64,000 bases of DNA from Kappaphycus alvarezii (GCA_002205965.3 NADL03000753.1:992001-1056000); one strand, 5' to 3'; shown: positions 1 through 11,788, counted from the first letter of the stretch. Notes: generated by a model not told the origin, from the letters alone. Program-made: numbers and translations.

Positions 1-1141
1 AGACACCAGCAATTACTCACCCTATTGGCACGCTCGCGGCTTGTCTCCGCGCCTATCTCTACCTTGAGAGGTTGGTACCCGCAGGCACATGCTTTCGTCA
101 TGTAAATTGATAGGAGCGTCGCTGTGCGAGCGACGGAGACTGTTGGGAGGGTAAGGTCCGCCTTTATGCAGAGGCATGCCGCGTCATGCGTAACGTCAAA
201 TGCTACATGACTTCTAGCTGGCCTTCCGCCAGGTTTTTCAAATCCCTTTTTTTCGCATATTCCGCCCCTATACACTACAAAACTGTACTGTACTACCCCC
301 GCCCTCACTGAGCATCCGCGAGTACTGCTTTGGCAGCACTATAAGAGCGCAACTTAGATTTCGCCAGCATTTTTCGAGCGCAACTTCGACTTTGGCGTCT
401 TTTTCAGAGCGCGACTAGCCCCCACCCCTCCCTAACCACTTTGCATTGTTTCGCGCATCCATAGGACGCCATACTGGTTACATCTTTCAAACAGGAAAGA
501 ACACAAACCTTCCCCCACTTCTACATTCGGTACTGTACAATAGTAAATAAAAATATTTACCTTCGGGGTTTGGCTTGCTCTTCTTGTATTATATACCTCG
601 TATCTCATGTACTTTATCTTCGTATACAAGGTCTTCTGCAGTTATTCCGTAAAAGTAAAAAGGTACTCTGTTATTGTATTTCCTCTGACCTTGTCTGATT
701 TCAGCTCTTTGTAAACTTTATCTCCTTCACTGCGGCCAAAATATTCTTTCCGTTATTCTTTTGATGTACTTGATCCTTCCCTAATTTTAATTTGAAGAAC
801 GCTCCGCAGTTACATGTCTTCTTTTTACTGATGCATCAGTATTCAAATGAGTATTTCACATGCAGAAGGGCGCTAAATACAGTTTCCAACTATTCATTAC
901 CATTTTTTGCCAGATCAGTCGGTTTTGAGAGCATTATAACAGGCAGCACTTTTCACGCGCTAAATCTCCTTTGAAATGAGATGTTTCATATATACAGACT
1001 ATACCATATCAACACGCTGTCTTTTGACCTCTTTTCCTTTATTATAAGTCAACGCTGTGCCCTAGCGCAATAGTTTGGTCACCGAGGAGAACTCTCAAAT
1101 TCATGGATAAATCTATTTAATTTCACCTTATCGCTACTCTT
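1..1141. other. Stretch without recognisable gene
   Basis: Short open frames occur on both strands (up to about 65 codons) but none shows a recognisable family pattern. The only structure I see is the imperfect tandem repeat at 343-413. Confidence 0.5.
343..413. repeat. Imperfect ~31-bp tandem repeat
   Basis: The core GAGCGCAACTT (third copy GAGCGCGACTA) recurs about every 31 bases, followed by an ATTTCGCC/CTTTGGCG-like stretch and a T run. There are about two and a half copies. No gene is associated. Confidence 0.55.
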
Positions 1142-1771
1142 TCAGCTCTCAATACAATCCCTTCTCCCATGAATACTATCAATCGGTTTGTTCTGTATGG
1201 ATGTTACACGGAGACCATTAGTCTGGTTGAACATTCTCAAAAGTATTTTTTGGCAATCTTTTTCGTAGCAGAGAGTTAGCAAGCCGGAGAGATCTCGACC
1301 GACCATTGAAGAAGAAACTAAATTTCCCCATTTCGAGGCAAAGTATTTGAAGCTATGCTTGTTTTTGCCTTCGAGTCCTTCGAAATCACAAAATATGTGA
1401 GCTGCGAGCTCAACACACTCGCAGACAAATCTGAGCATGAACAGCGCAATTTCTTTGGATGTTTGTACTAGTTCGTCGGAACCTGTTATCTCGGCAGTGA
1501 CACGCATGTTTGACTCACATTGTACCCTTAACTTCTAAAGAATACCTTGTCCACTGTCCAAACGAGTTGATATGTGTCTCGTCATCCGGTCATCCAATTC
1601 TTTTTCCAGAAATGATTTTCTTAGTACTTCAGACGCTGAACTTCCAGATCAACACACACCACGCCTACGCAAGGAAAGAGTACAATACGATGCAACGGCT
1701 GTCGAAAATTCACTTCGTCCCGCTTTTGAAGCCGCTGGCGCGACATCGCCGCGAAAAATTCTAATAGACAT
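1142..1771 (-). pseudogene. Unrecognised 209-codon frame with two in-frame stops
   Basis: On the minus strand one frame runs from an ATG at 1771-1769 to a stop at about 1142 without any shift. It is interrupted only by TGA at 1649-1651 and TAG at 1535-1537. The uninterrupted C-terminal part (ATG at 1507) has 121 codons and a protein-like composition, with a helical hydrophobic stretch (ALFMLRFVCECVELAAHIF) at about its residues 21-39. I do not recognise the family. The single-frame structure suggests a real coding sequence disabled by two point mutations, a read-through gene, or a later start at 1507. It lies away from the transposon blocks and no neighbour hints at its role. Confidence 0.35.
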
Positions 1772-2092
1772 CTGTTCGATAAGTCTTTCCGCTTGAAACC
1801 AAGAGTACGACAATGGAACCGATAACGGTGAAAAAAACGTTAACTTGTCAAAATATCTTGCATTCGCAGCGCTGAGTACTCAATATAACCAAAAGAACAG
1901 AAAGTTTGCAAATTACGATGACTCACTCTCCTACTTACCGCTTCACGGTCTTCGCTTCGGGGAAATTCCTTGTACTCGAACAAATTCTGACAGCGTGAAG
2001 GTGGGGATTGCTGCCTGAGATTATGAAGCGAACTTTATTTCACGGTCTTAATTCGCGGATGGGTATCGACGGAAGGGTGGGCGGTTTTGGGA

Positions 2093-2130
2093 GTGCGGTG
2101 GTGCAGTAGTGCGGTGGTGCGGTGGTGCGG
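2093..2130. repeat. GTGCGGTG minisatellite
   Basis: About four and a half copies of an 8-9 base GTGCGGTG(GT) unit, one variant reading GTGCAGTA. It stands out as a G-rich patch in an AT-rich stretch. No gene is associated. Confidence 0.8.
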
Positions 2131-2306
2131 CCTGCTTATATATGGTTGAAAGATTTTTAAAGTGCTCCAGTCGATGGTCCTTGGTCCCCCTCTATACCTG
2201 GCATGATCTATTGTTTAGATTTCATCAAATCACTGTACCTCGTATGATTTCTACAGTATGATGATGAGAAAATACTGTATTTCTTACATATTCCATTATT
2301 TTATGA

Positions 2307-2377
2307 TTATTTCATTTTTTCATAAAATGTTTATTTCATTTTTTCATAAAATGTTTATTTCATTTTTTCATAAAATA
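2307..2377. repeat. 24-bp tandem repeat, three copies
   Basis: The unit TTATTTCATTTTTTCATAAA plus ATGT begins at 2307, 2331 and 2355, an exact 24-base period with near-perfect copies. It is AT-rich and non-coding. The ATTTTT/ATAAAAT parts allow local fold-back. Confidence 0.9.
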
Positions 2378-2513
2378 GCCGATTTCTATGGGCAACCAAC
2401 GAAATATGTCCTAAACTATCTTTATTACGTGCGTCCCTGTGATGAAAATACTGTCACATGTAGATGTAGTTATGATAACCTGAAAATATTTTACGAAAAA
2501 TTTACAGTGATCA

Positions 2514-2938
2514 TGTGTACCAGTACTGTAATAGTTTAATTATTACAGTTACCGTACTGTATTAATTCGATTATTACAGTAGAAAATTTGATTACACTAC
2601 AGTACCTACTAAAATTCGTATTTTAATACACTTTTTAAAGAATTGCTAAAACTGACGTGAGTAATTTTATTGTGTTATTAATTGTTTTTTCACAATACAA
2701 ATTTCTTTGCGTCGTAATTGCATTACAGTAATTATGAAATCATAATTACTGTAATGTAATTATGGCTGTAAACCAGGCTTACATATTCTTTACAGTATCC
2801 TCACTTATTAACCTAAGCTATACACTGGGTGGGTGGGTACATCATACAGTACAACGTTACACGTACGCACGTTTTATTAATATGATGCACAGATGCACAT
2901 GCTACTGTAAACAGTTACTGCTGTACAGTACTGTACAT
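2514..2938. repeat. Cluster of TACAGTAC/GTACTGTA palindromes
   Basis: Copies of the GTACTGTA/TACAGTAC core occur at about 2518, 2552, 2598, 2846 and 2922-2936, the last as CTGTACAGTACTGTAC. The surrounding sequence is AT-rich with further ATTACAGT inverted pairs. The same motif recurs in most spacers of the window. Confidence 0.7.
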
Positions 2939-2953
2939 TAACCTAATACTTTA

Positions 2954-5074
2954 CACCCAGTAACTGCAATAAATGTAGACCACGATAAATGTTGTAAGCA
3001 GATTATAACGGCGCCTACAAGAATTGAAGTGGCCTACAATACAAACATGTACCAATCTATTTGCGGTACAGAATCATTTAATGTGGGCCACATTATAAAA
3101 ATACGGCTAAATAAATGTGGCCAAACCAAGCCATCTAATTGGTTGCAGACAACACTGGACAACCTTCAAAATGGTTCCTGTGCTTCTTGATAATCTCCTG
3201 AAGAGCAGGAATAAGCTGCTTTTCCTCCTACAACCCATTGAAGTTCAAAGCCATCCCTTACGTATCATTGCCTTCCTCGCGTATGATAACCCATCTGCAT
3301 CCCTCTGACCATTAACATCACCTATAGCAAGTGTGGCAAGCTTCAGAAAGTGAGATTTCCGAGTGTTTAAAAACTTTCCAGAACCACCCCATTGTCCCTT
3401 CAGGATCATATCCATCTTATACTTTTCCCACCGCGAGCACCATGACTTTTGATCTTCTGTATAAAGAACGAATCAGCGGGCTGAACGAGATGTGTGGCAT
3501 TCTTCGGAAAGTACTTCAGCGTAGTGTTAATCTTTTGAGCTGCTTGTATCAACACTGGAGTGATATTATGACCGCTGCAGTTGTCAACAAACAGAGTACG
3601 TTTTCTGCCATTCGGTAGAGCTTTGATAACTTTGGCCTCGGAAACCCATTGTGCCATAACTTTTGTATCCATACAACCTTTCGGTTCAGACCGATATGAA
3701 ACATCATCTACGTTGTCAGGAACACCGCGCATCTGATAGCTTCTCTAGTCGTTTCTAAACACCAAGAACCCCGTCTGGATTGTAGCATCTCTACCACCGC
3801 TTATGCGAACCACCATTGTCATGCCTTCTCCGCCTGAAACGAAATCAGCCCACTTGACGACTTTATCACCAGAGAATCCCAAAGTCTTTCCGTTGTCAAC
3901 ATTTATGACAAAATGCGACTCATCCGCGTTTTCAACCTCATCTTCACCGAGTTCTCCGCTACGAAATGATCAGGCCATTACTCCAAGGTAAACGCTACTT
4001 CCTTGCGAAAAAGTTCTTATGCCGGGGATAACGGAAGCTTTCCTGTTACAGATCGACTTAGGATGCGATGCTTGTAAGTGAAGTTCTGCACCCATCTTCT
4101 GGTTATACACTGAGATATAATCAGGTTTCTTTGAGAATCTACTGTGTACCGATTGTATATTTCATTCCCTCCTTGCTCAATGAGCGAGAGTGTTAAAGTG
4201 TGAAGGTTTTTCCACTTAAAATTTACGCCTAACTTCCGAAGGCGATCGAACTCTGCGGGTAGATCTGCATGCAGTGCTGCAACCCGCGGAGTGATCTTTC
4301 GTCCTCTTCCTGCCCGGGCTTTAAGGTAAACACGCTTCAATCCGTAGCTTGTCGTCCTAGTAATGGAGGTACAGCTTCCTCGAGATTGTGGAGTACCGTC
4401 TTCATTGAGACACATCAGTTTGGCACGCCATATTCGGCTTGCTTTCTGGAGATTGGCTTTCACGTTGCCCTTCAAGAACTGAGGGAAATTGTACACAGCT
4501 TTGGAAATTAGGTGCTTAGAATCAGCGCGATTGCTCTCTGACTGCATCCATGTCGCAATTTAATGCGATCACAATTCGCAGAACGTGATTTTGTCTCGTT
4601 TAGATGATGATGAAGATAGGTTTACCGATGGTGCAGTGCATGGTGTGTCACTACCAGACGGTGAGGCGTTTTCAGTTGACGGGGTTGGACAACTAGAAAA
4701 GGAAGTTAAAGGGACGGCATTGGCTATTTTGAAGGCCGCAATTATGGGAGAGGCACTTGGGATCATTTGAGTGATGCCTGATGGCAGATCAAAGTCACGA
4801 CATGCGTATCAGCTGGTGTGTAGGGTCTTTAAACGTTTAGGTAAAGCGTAATACTGGCGGAACAAATGGTGATTAGCAGTGTTTGTTTCGGTTTGCAAAT
4901 GTTCGCGCCAATTTGTTGGATTCGCGGCCAGATCAATAACGGCCAGAAAGTCGGAGAGCAAGCCCACATTAATTGAAACCGCTGGACGAAGAAGGTGACA
5001 CATATTGATGTGGGCCACATAAATACTTGTACCCACGATAAAATCACACCCACTCTATTTGCAGTCACTGGGTG
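2954..5074 (-). mobile_element. pogo/Tigger-like DNA transposon
   Basis: Terminal inverted repeats are visible: CACCCAGTAACTGCAATA at 2954-2971 and, on the opposite strand, CACCCAGTGACTGCAAATA ending at 5074. TA precedes the left end (2952-2953). The corresponding right-hand dinucleotide is CA (5075-5076), a TA target duplication with one change. The element of about 2.1 kb encloses a minus-strand pogo-type transposase at 3406-4547. A second inner pair, GTGGGCCACAT at about 3081 and 5011, is also symmetrical. Confidence 0.65.
3406..4547 (-). pseudogene. pogo/Tigger-type DDE transposase, broken
   Basis: The N-terminal 176 codons (4547-4017) include a CENP-B-like region with WVQNFTYKHRIL, typical of pogo HTH domains. 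A frame change near 4010 leads into the DDE_1 catalytic domain: VNADNG-type first Asp (INVDNG, about 3920), VVKWADFVSGGEGMTMVVRI, then MRGVPDNV, the second Asp in LFVDNCSGHN and the third in THLVQPADSF (about 3430). A single TAG at 3745-3747 interrupts the catalytic domain in an otherwise continuous frame. The three Asp match the DDD triad of pogo elements. One stop and one shift mean the copy as read cannot make a full transposase. Confidence 0.8.
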
Positions 5075-5102
5075 CAGTGTCTATTCGACAAGGCCAATGT
5101 CA

Positions 5103-5199
5103 TCAATTGATTACATTATTGTAATGCTCGGCCACAACCGACCATATTTTTCAAATATTAAATCACCCCACATTTCCCCCATTGTTGTAATCAATTGAA
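5103..5199. repeat. Small fold-back element (MITE-like)
   Basis: The 97-bp stretch begins TCAATTGATTACA and ends with its exact inverse complement TGTAATCAATTGA. It sits just right of the pogo element. Its interior (about 5130-5186) recurs at 31712-31768, and its paired ends alone recur at 8381-8418, so it belongs to a dispersed family. Confidence 0.7.
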
Positions 5200-5252
5200 G
5201 AGAAGCTTTACTCCTTGAGTGAACACCGACTGACCGACTATTCAGTTAAGAA

Positions 5253-8010
5253 CTAACTGGATGGACCACATCGGTCACGTGCAGTGGGGCCCGCGATATG
5301 ATGGCCATAGCCACCGACGACCACAAAGTGCAACTGTACGGTACGATGGTAGAAGCGTGTGCGAATCGTAGCGTCCGAGGTGTGGCATTTCTTGGCTACA
5401 CGTGGCACAAACTCTTCGATAAATAATGCGATATCCGGAGAAGGGGCACCGAGGGAGTCGAAAGGCAGAGGCTGGAATCGGAAACCTGGGTCGCGGGAGG
5501 GCAGAGAGGGGGGGACCAGGCGCCTTGACAGCTTGTGCTGCAGGTCCTGGACCTTGCGGTGGTGCGTGAGGGCGGCAGCCCCACCGGCGACTTGCGTCGC
5601 TTTGGTGATGGAGGTCTGCTTGAACGGTGACGTGACGGCGACGTCACATGCGATGGGTCGGTGTGGTAAGCCAGCTTCAGTGACACGGGGGGCGTGCACG
5701 AGAGAATGTCAGCGGGCCTGTAGTCCATCCCGGGGAGGAGATTCTCAACTTCGAACTCGTAGTCAAGGCCGGCGGCGCGGAACACGTGCCACGCGAACAC
5801 ATTGCGAAAGGAGTTGTGGCGGTGAATGCGTCCAAATTCTGAGACGCAGCGGTCGGCGGCATGGTCACCGTGGACATCCATGCCCTGCTGGCAGTGGTGG
5901 CATTTCAATGGCACCGAGTCTGTGTAGACTGGGAAACCGAGGTGCCTGCGCAGCATGATGCTCCAGTGTACTGATGACACCTTCGTCGCAGTGGTGGGAT
6001 GGGCGTATAGGAACGCCGTCGCACCGGTGTGACGGAAGGCTAAGCCTCGAATCCGGCGACGTGTGGACGTGTCGGAGTGGCAGCTAGGATGAGGCACTCT
6101 CTTCCATAGTTTATCCTCCCAAAACTCCTTTGCCCTGGCCTCTTTCTGTGCCCGATTTAGATGAGATTGCAGGTTGACGGGCATGGCGGCAATGGAGGCG
6201 GGTTCAAAGGGGCCTAGATCGGTGGCAAACGGATCACCTTGGATCTGGCGGACGAAATTGCGCAGGGGCCGGCGTGCCTGGTTGACCAGGAAGTATCGAT
6301 CGCCCCGTGCCTGTTTCCCAAGGACGGCGACGGAGCGGGGTGTTGCGTAGTCGGCGGTGCGTAAGCGGGCGGGGCAGCGTCCAGAATGCTGGCGGCGACA
6401 GCCGCGTGCATTGCAAGGCCAATCCTGGAGGACATGGGTATTTGGACTATTTTCTCAAAAAAAATAATACTGCAGTTACTTCTGCGCATCTCTGTGCATC
6501 AGCCTGTCTATCGTCCGCAACGCCAGTCCCCGCTGCGGATGCCTTCGACGCTCAATAGAATAATTGCTACCAGGCGCTGTACGGAATTGCTCTCACCGAC
6601 ACCGGGGGCTCGAGGACAGGGTGCCGGGTGGCTTTGGAGAGGTCTGCGACAAAAAACCGTTCTTGCGAGTCGTGCCATAGGCATTTCCCTTGTGGCATTT
6701 TAATGCGGAAGAAGCAGTGGTGCCCTGAAACTGCAACCACGTCTTATGATTGGGGTCCGAGATGTAGGTGCCCAGGCCTAAAGCCGGTTGGCATGAAAGC
6801 CAGTCCTTTCAACCATCCACTGATAACGAGGCTCCGAATGCCGCGGTCCTCTCATCCCCTTTGGCATGGCGTCAAAGGCCTTTTACTCAACTGGGCGAGC
6901 GAGTTGCCCTTGCCCAAACCGCTGCCTTGAGTCTATAGCCGTGAACTGGACAAACTTCTCGGGTGCCACTTGCTCTTCCACTCGTCATGAGCCCGAACTG
7001 CGGATGTGTAAGATTGGAGAGCAGTGTTCGGTAGCACAGGGAGCGGTAGAGCACAAGGCATATGTGAAGGACACGGACGAAAGGAAGGCAGCCGCCGCAG
7101 TCAGCTTAGCGGAGCGGAGCCCGATGCCAAATGTTGGCTTGCGGGGCTCAAAGGGCACAATAGGAAATTGTAATTCCCGAAAAGTGTCGGCGTCCAGAAC
7201 CCCGCCCACCATCCGCCGCAGCCTGTCTTCAACAGCGGTGTCGAATTCCGCAGCTCCCTTGAGAGTGGAATTAGGGAAACTACAAGTAAGGGTTAGTTGA
7301 TCCGACATAAACCAAAGCAGGTCCGCAGTAGGTGGAGAGCTACATGAGTATCCTCCAGGGTTAAGAGGGATTTGAGGAGAAGCCGTAACGAAGTGACGTG
7401 CGTTGTGAACTCGCGCTCCATGATTAGGTCCGATCCGATGGGAGCGCGGAGCACTTTTGTCCCGTCGTCATAGCTCTGCCGAAGGTCATATGGGAGGGAC
7501 TGCTGACCAGGTAGGGTCGGGATGGTTGGCCACCAGCCGGCACACTTATCGATGCGGAGGTCTAAACCCAAACTGCGCACCTCTGGAAGGAGAGGAACTG
7601 TAGTGCCGTTCGAATGGCTTCATGGGTGCCAACTACAGTATATACCCATCGTCAAGTATGACAGATGTAGGAGTAGGGAAGGCCCGCCTGTGGTGTCGTC
7701 CACATTTTCCAGGGGTTTTGAGTTTCCGCGTCACTTCTTGCAGCACAAGGGAGAATTAAAGTGGACCCAGCGGATCCCCGTGCTGCACGCCAACCACGCT
7801 CCGTAGCATATCATCCCACACCATAGATGACCCCGGTTTACCGCGTACATGTAATGGACCTAAGGGAAGAGCTCCGGGAATCTCTGTTCGACCTCCGTCA
7901 AAACCGACTGCGGCTAACCAAGTTAAAAGCGTTTTTAAGGTCATCGGTTGACAGTGCATACTCCGCCGATTCACCATGCTCCTCGTAAAGTCACCGTATA
8001 GCGTGGACAA
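5253..8010 (-). pseudogene. R2-type non-LTR retroelement: reverse transcriptase plus restriction-like endonuclease, decayed (copy A)
   Basis: Reading leftward, GVQHGDPLGPL (about 7760) is reverse-transcriptase motif B. A YLDDG-type motif C follows in another frame (about 7655), then a DLRIDKCAGWW segment (7560). The C-terminal module at 6184-5253 has the R2-type nuclease signature: CHHCQQGMDVHGDHAADRC zinc finger, a RHNS motif, RPADI, then DVAVTSP in the next frame. At least five frame changes separate the pieces and the 5' half is missing, as expected for a 5'-truncated target-primed insertion. Three other copies of the nuclease module lie in this window (12.2, 34.5 and 53.5 kb). The family assignment rests on known R2/CRE-clade motif order and is inference. 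Confidence 0.75.
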
Positions 8011-8380
8011 CTAGCTCAGATCCTCCTGACGTGGATACTCCCAACTGTAACCACCCAGCACAGACGAAAACAATGCCCACATGATGCTCAGGGAACAAGA
8101 AATAAACGACTTAACTGATGAAACTTTTTAAAAAATGATGCATGGTGCATCTGATTTTTTGATTTTCAGCTACCGTATAACACCACAAATAAACTCAGGC
8201 GCATCCGCTACAACATATATTGCGCAGGAGTAAATTGGTTTCACGAGGCAGTGAACGTGCGAAAGCTCTGAACGGCAACCTTGCACAGCTAGCTAGCTAG
8301 CAGAGACGTGAAGGAAAATGGAAAGCAAGAAAAGGCGTTCAAAGAATATTTTAAAATTAATTTTTTTTGTTCGTAGAAAA

Positions 8381-8418
8381 TGTCATCAATTGATTACATA
8401 TGTAATCAATTGATGACA
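8381..8418. repeat. Perfect 38-bp palindrome of the fold-back family
   Basis: TGTCATCAATTGATTACATA is followed directly by its inverse complement. The arms equal the ends of the 5103-5199 element, so this is either a copy with the interior deleted or two ends joined. The outer flank TGTCGAATAGACAC (about 8421) is the inverse of GTGTCTATTCGACA at 5078. Confidence 0.85.
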
Positions 8419-10299
8419 CTTGTCGAATAGACACTAGTGCAATTATTCACTCACTTCAGACAGATAGCCCCTTTCTGTCCCGCTTGAACCCGCACGTTGC
8501 CGACGTGGCACAGCTGTTTAGCTCCTGGCCGAATAGTTGGACCAGTCAGTGTGCTGAACAGTTTGAAGAACTGTAAGTTATTAGGATATGTGTAATGGTC
8601 GCGGGCATTGGTGCCAGCTTACAGTAATTCAAAGGGACTTATAATTTGTAGGATAGCGGTATTGAACATAATTTTGTTCTGTAAATGAACTTGGTCGAAT
8701 AGTGTTCCGTGATTCGTGGATGAGGAAAACGGAGGACGTAAAACGTGGGGATGGAGCAATGGGCAAGAGCCGCAGAACAGCTTGAAAAAAGCCGATTGCA
8801 AGGGGGGCAACATGTGGTCATTGTACACCCGGCTCGAGGGTATATATTTCAACAGATTGGCCCGAGCAGCAGCAGGGAAAACGTTGAATATTTTCCCTCC
8901 AGTTTATTGAACAAGAACAGCTGTACAATACAGTACATGTTTACCCTCCATTTGCACGGAAATTTAGATAGCCTCTTATGGCGCATATTTCGAGACATAT
9001 TGACCCGTCACGCATTTTTTTTGTTTCGCATCCACATGGTCCAATAGAAGTTTGTTGATGTGAAATTTTCACAGTGTCACCAAGGGTAAACACATTCCCG
9101 CAACTGATTCATGATAATAATAAAGTCAGCAGCGTAGAGGATTATGTTACGTACCACGTCTAGACGGCAGCCGCTGGTCCAAAAAGGATGGGGGCCAAGT
9201 GCCGCATCTTGACGTCCTCTGCACCAGAAAGTTATAACATCTCCCCATTTCAACCCTCCATTTACGCACTTTAGTTCAAGCTATGCGATACGCAGTGCAA
9301 GTTGCATCGACCTTGGAAGGCTTTCCAGGTTCCTAACCCCTTGTGAAAGAACCCCATCGAGCAATGCAAGTCCGGCCGTACACACTGGCCCCATCTCACT
9401 TCGGCTTTATTCCCTCCGATCAGAATATCCATCTACAATAATAGAATCAACCCCCATCCTATACAAACTCACATCTTCCACACCATTATCCCATCGTCAT
9501 CACCCCATTTGCACGCGTTATCTTCAAGCCAAGTACAGCATTGCCATTGCCCTTACATAACGGCATCCGTTAGATTTTTTTCCCTTTACAGCTATTTCCG
9601 CTACTCTCGGCGCCCAAACCCTCCTCCCTCACATGCCAACGAAACATTATGGAATACAACTCCCGCGACTTTATCCACTCTTCTCACCTGATCCAAACTC
9701 AAAACACTTTGACCGAAACCCCCGCCAGTTTCCACTCCTTTCCGATCTCCTCCACACCACGCCGCCCTCTCACTTCCTTGCCCTCCTGTTTCAACTCAAG
9801 CAACATCACTCTTTATCTTAATCATCTCTCTTCACCATTCATCTTACCATGCCAAACTCCCCTGCAACTGTTCATCACACGGGACTGTCCGAAATTTCCA
9901 ATCTTGATCATCCCCACCATCCCCCTCTTCCCCGCCAATTCATCCGCCATGAATTCCCACGAACCGAAGCTCACCTCCTTCCTACGATTTCCCTCCCGCC
10001 CTCCTCTCATCCCCACCAAACCCTTTCCCACCATCCACATTTTCGTCCTCACCCTCACCCTCGCCATCCTCCCCATTTAAATTTCCCTCCTTCCATCGTT
10101 TTCCACTCTCCTTGCCCACGCGGCCCCCACGCGCCCTAACACCACTTCGACCTTCCGACTACTGACTACAACGCTAAATACTACTACCTCCTCCTCTTCC
10201 TCTTCTTTTAATGATGATACCTCAACAGTCTTTGGTACAGAGTCTGTTCCATACCGCCCCGTCACCCGTGTTTCCACAACTGCCGCCGATGATACCGAC
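8419..10299. other. Spacer with C-rich leader, no recognisable gene
   Basis: 8.4-9.3 kb holds no convincing frame; a TACAGTAC palindrome lies at about 8930. From about 9400 to 10290 the plus strand becomes strongly C-rich and G-poor, with open but low-complexity frames that I take as the leader or promoter side of the glycosyltransferase gene at 10300. No TATA box stands out. Confidence 0.45.
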
Positions 10300-11788
10300 A
10301 TGGACAGCCGTTCTTCTTGTCCCGATTTTCATTCCAACCCTTGGAATACAACGCCGGAGCATTTTCGTGATATCTCCTTTCTGGGGCCCATCACCTTGCA
10401 TCGACTTTTCATTCTATTCTGGGTTGGTGGCACAGGCGCGGGCTTGTACTTTTTGCAAAACTTCATATGGCCGCCAAATGCACGCGTTGACATGCAGTGG
10501 TCATTGATGGGTATCATATGGTTGATTCCTTTACCGAGCAGTTTGGCGTTTTTTGTTGGCGCCTTATGGTTTCGATATAACACCAAACTGGACAAGGTCG
10601 AAAAGATCAAGTACAACGTTGCGTTTCGCATCGTATCGCGCGGAATCAACCCACGATGTTTGTTGTCAACGATTCGACGGTGTCAAAGGGAAATGCGAGC
10701 GTCCCCGATGTTCCCGTATTTGATTGAAATTGTGACGGATGGTGATGTGTTTGAGGCGCCGATGGACGTCGATGTGATTCATTTGAAGGTGCCGGCCGAT
10801 TTTCGTCCCCCAAACGGGGCGCGCTTCAAGGCGAGGGCTCTGCATTACGCGTGTCAGTATTCCGTGGTACCAGGGGACACGTGGGTTGTTCATTTGGATG
10901 AGGAGTCGCAGTTGACGAGTAGCGGGATCAAGGGGATTGCGAGAATGATTGGGGAAAGTGAGGCCAGTGGCAAGGTGAATAGGGTAGGACAGGGGATGAT
11001 TTTGTATCATCGAGGCTGGAAAAGTCATCCGTTTTTGACATTGGCGGACATGAGACGGACGGGGGACGATTTGGGGCACTTTTTTGCAGCATTCGCTTGG
11101 TTTCACGATTTTTGGGTTACATGGATCATTTGTGGTGGTCAGACAAGATAAGGAAGCAGCTATTGGGTTTGATGTGGGGGAAAGGGGAAGTATCACGGAG
11201 GATGCGTGGTGGATCTTATTGGCGATGGAAAGAGGATACAGGACGGTGTGGGTGGACGGATATTTGGAAGAGCAGGCGACGCAGAGTTTGACGGATTTCA
11301 TGAAGCAGCGAAGGAGATGGTACGTGGGATTGTTGAAGGTAGGATTGTACTGCCCGGTCAAGGTACGGTATCGGATATTGCTGATGTTGAACACTTTAAG
11401 CTGGGTGCTGTTACCTATTGTCATGCCGCTACAGATAGTGTACTTGGGTCTGAGCTTTGCATACGAGAAACAGATAATATGGTGGATTCGGATTCTCAGC
11501 AATTCCACTTTTTCGATAACGACGTTGGTCTACTTGAGTGGGTTGGTAATTAACATGAGGGAACATGGAACTGTTTGGTGGAGAGGAGTGTTGTGGGTGA
11601 TTTTGGAAATTGTGCTGATGCCGGTGTTTTTCATGATGGAGGTAGCAAGCATTCTGATGGCGTTTTTCTCACCCTTCTCCAAGGGAGCAAAAGGGTTTCA
11701 TGTGGTGAAAAAGTCTGGGTCCACACGATCGAGCATTATTTCGCGATCGACTGACTTTGTACGTGGCCAGGTATGTGCTAAGAGGTGA
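10300..11788 (+). CDS. Egghead-like GT2 membrane glycosyltransferase (beta-1,4-mannosyltransferase-like), one frameshift
   Basis: The first 284 codons (10300-11151) contain two N-terminal membrane segments (about residues 30-55 and 70-92), a TDGD motif (about residue 146) and the GT2 metal-binding-type HLDEES (nucleotides 10891-10908). The second part (11084-11788, next frame) carries ITEDAWW, the QRRRW (QxxRW) acceptor-site motif at 11306-11320, and three further membrane segments. The domain order matches the egghead family, which transfers mannose from GDP-Man to membrane acceptors. The frame change falls in the run of six T at 11080-11085; removing one T would join the frames, so a sequencing or assembly indel is likely. 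The start is the first ATG in frame after a stop at 10078. The acceptor in this organism cannot be inferred. Confidence 0.8.

Noticed and set aside
2307..2377. 24-bp repeats considered as a CRISPR array
   Set aside because: Copies are directly adjacent with no unique spacers, only three copies, and the genome is eukaryotic.
5359..5958. 199-codon plus-strand open frame
   Set aside because: It is the antisense of the R2-type nuclease module on the minus strand, has Arg/Gly-rich shadow composition and no family match.
10666..11508. 280-codon minus-strand frame
   Set aside because: Fully antisense to the GT2 glycosyltransferase, whose motifs fix the coding strand.
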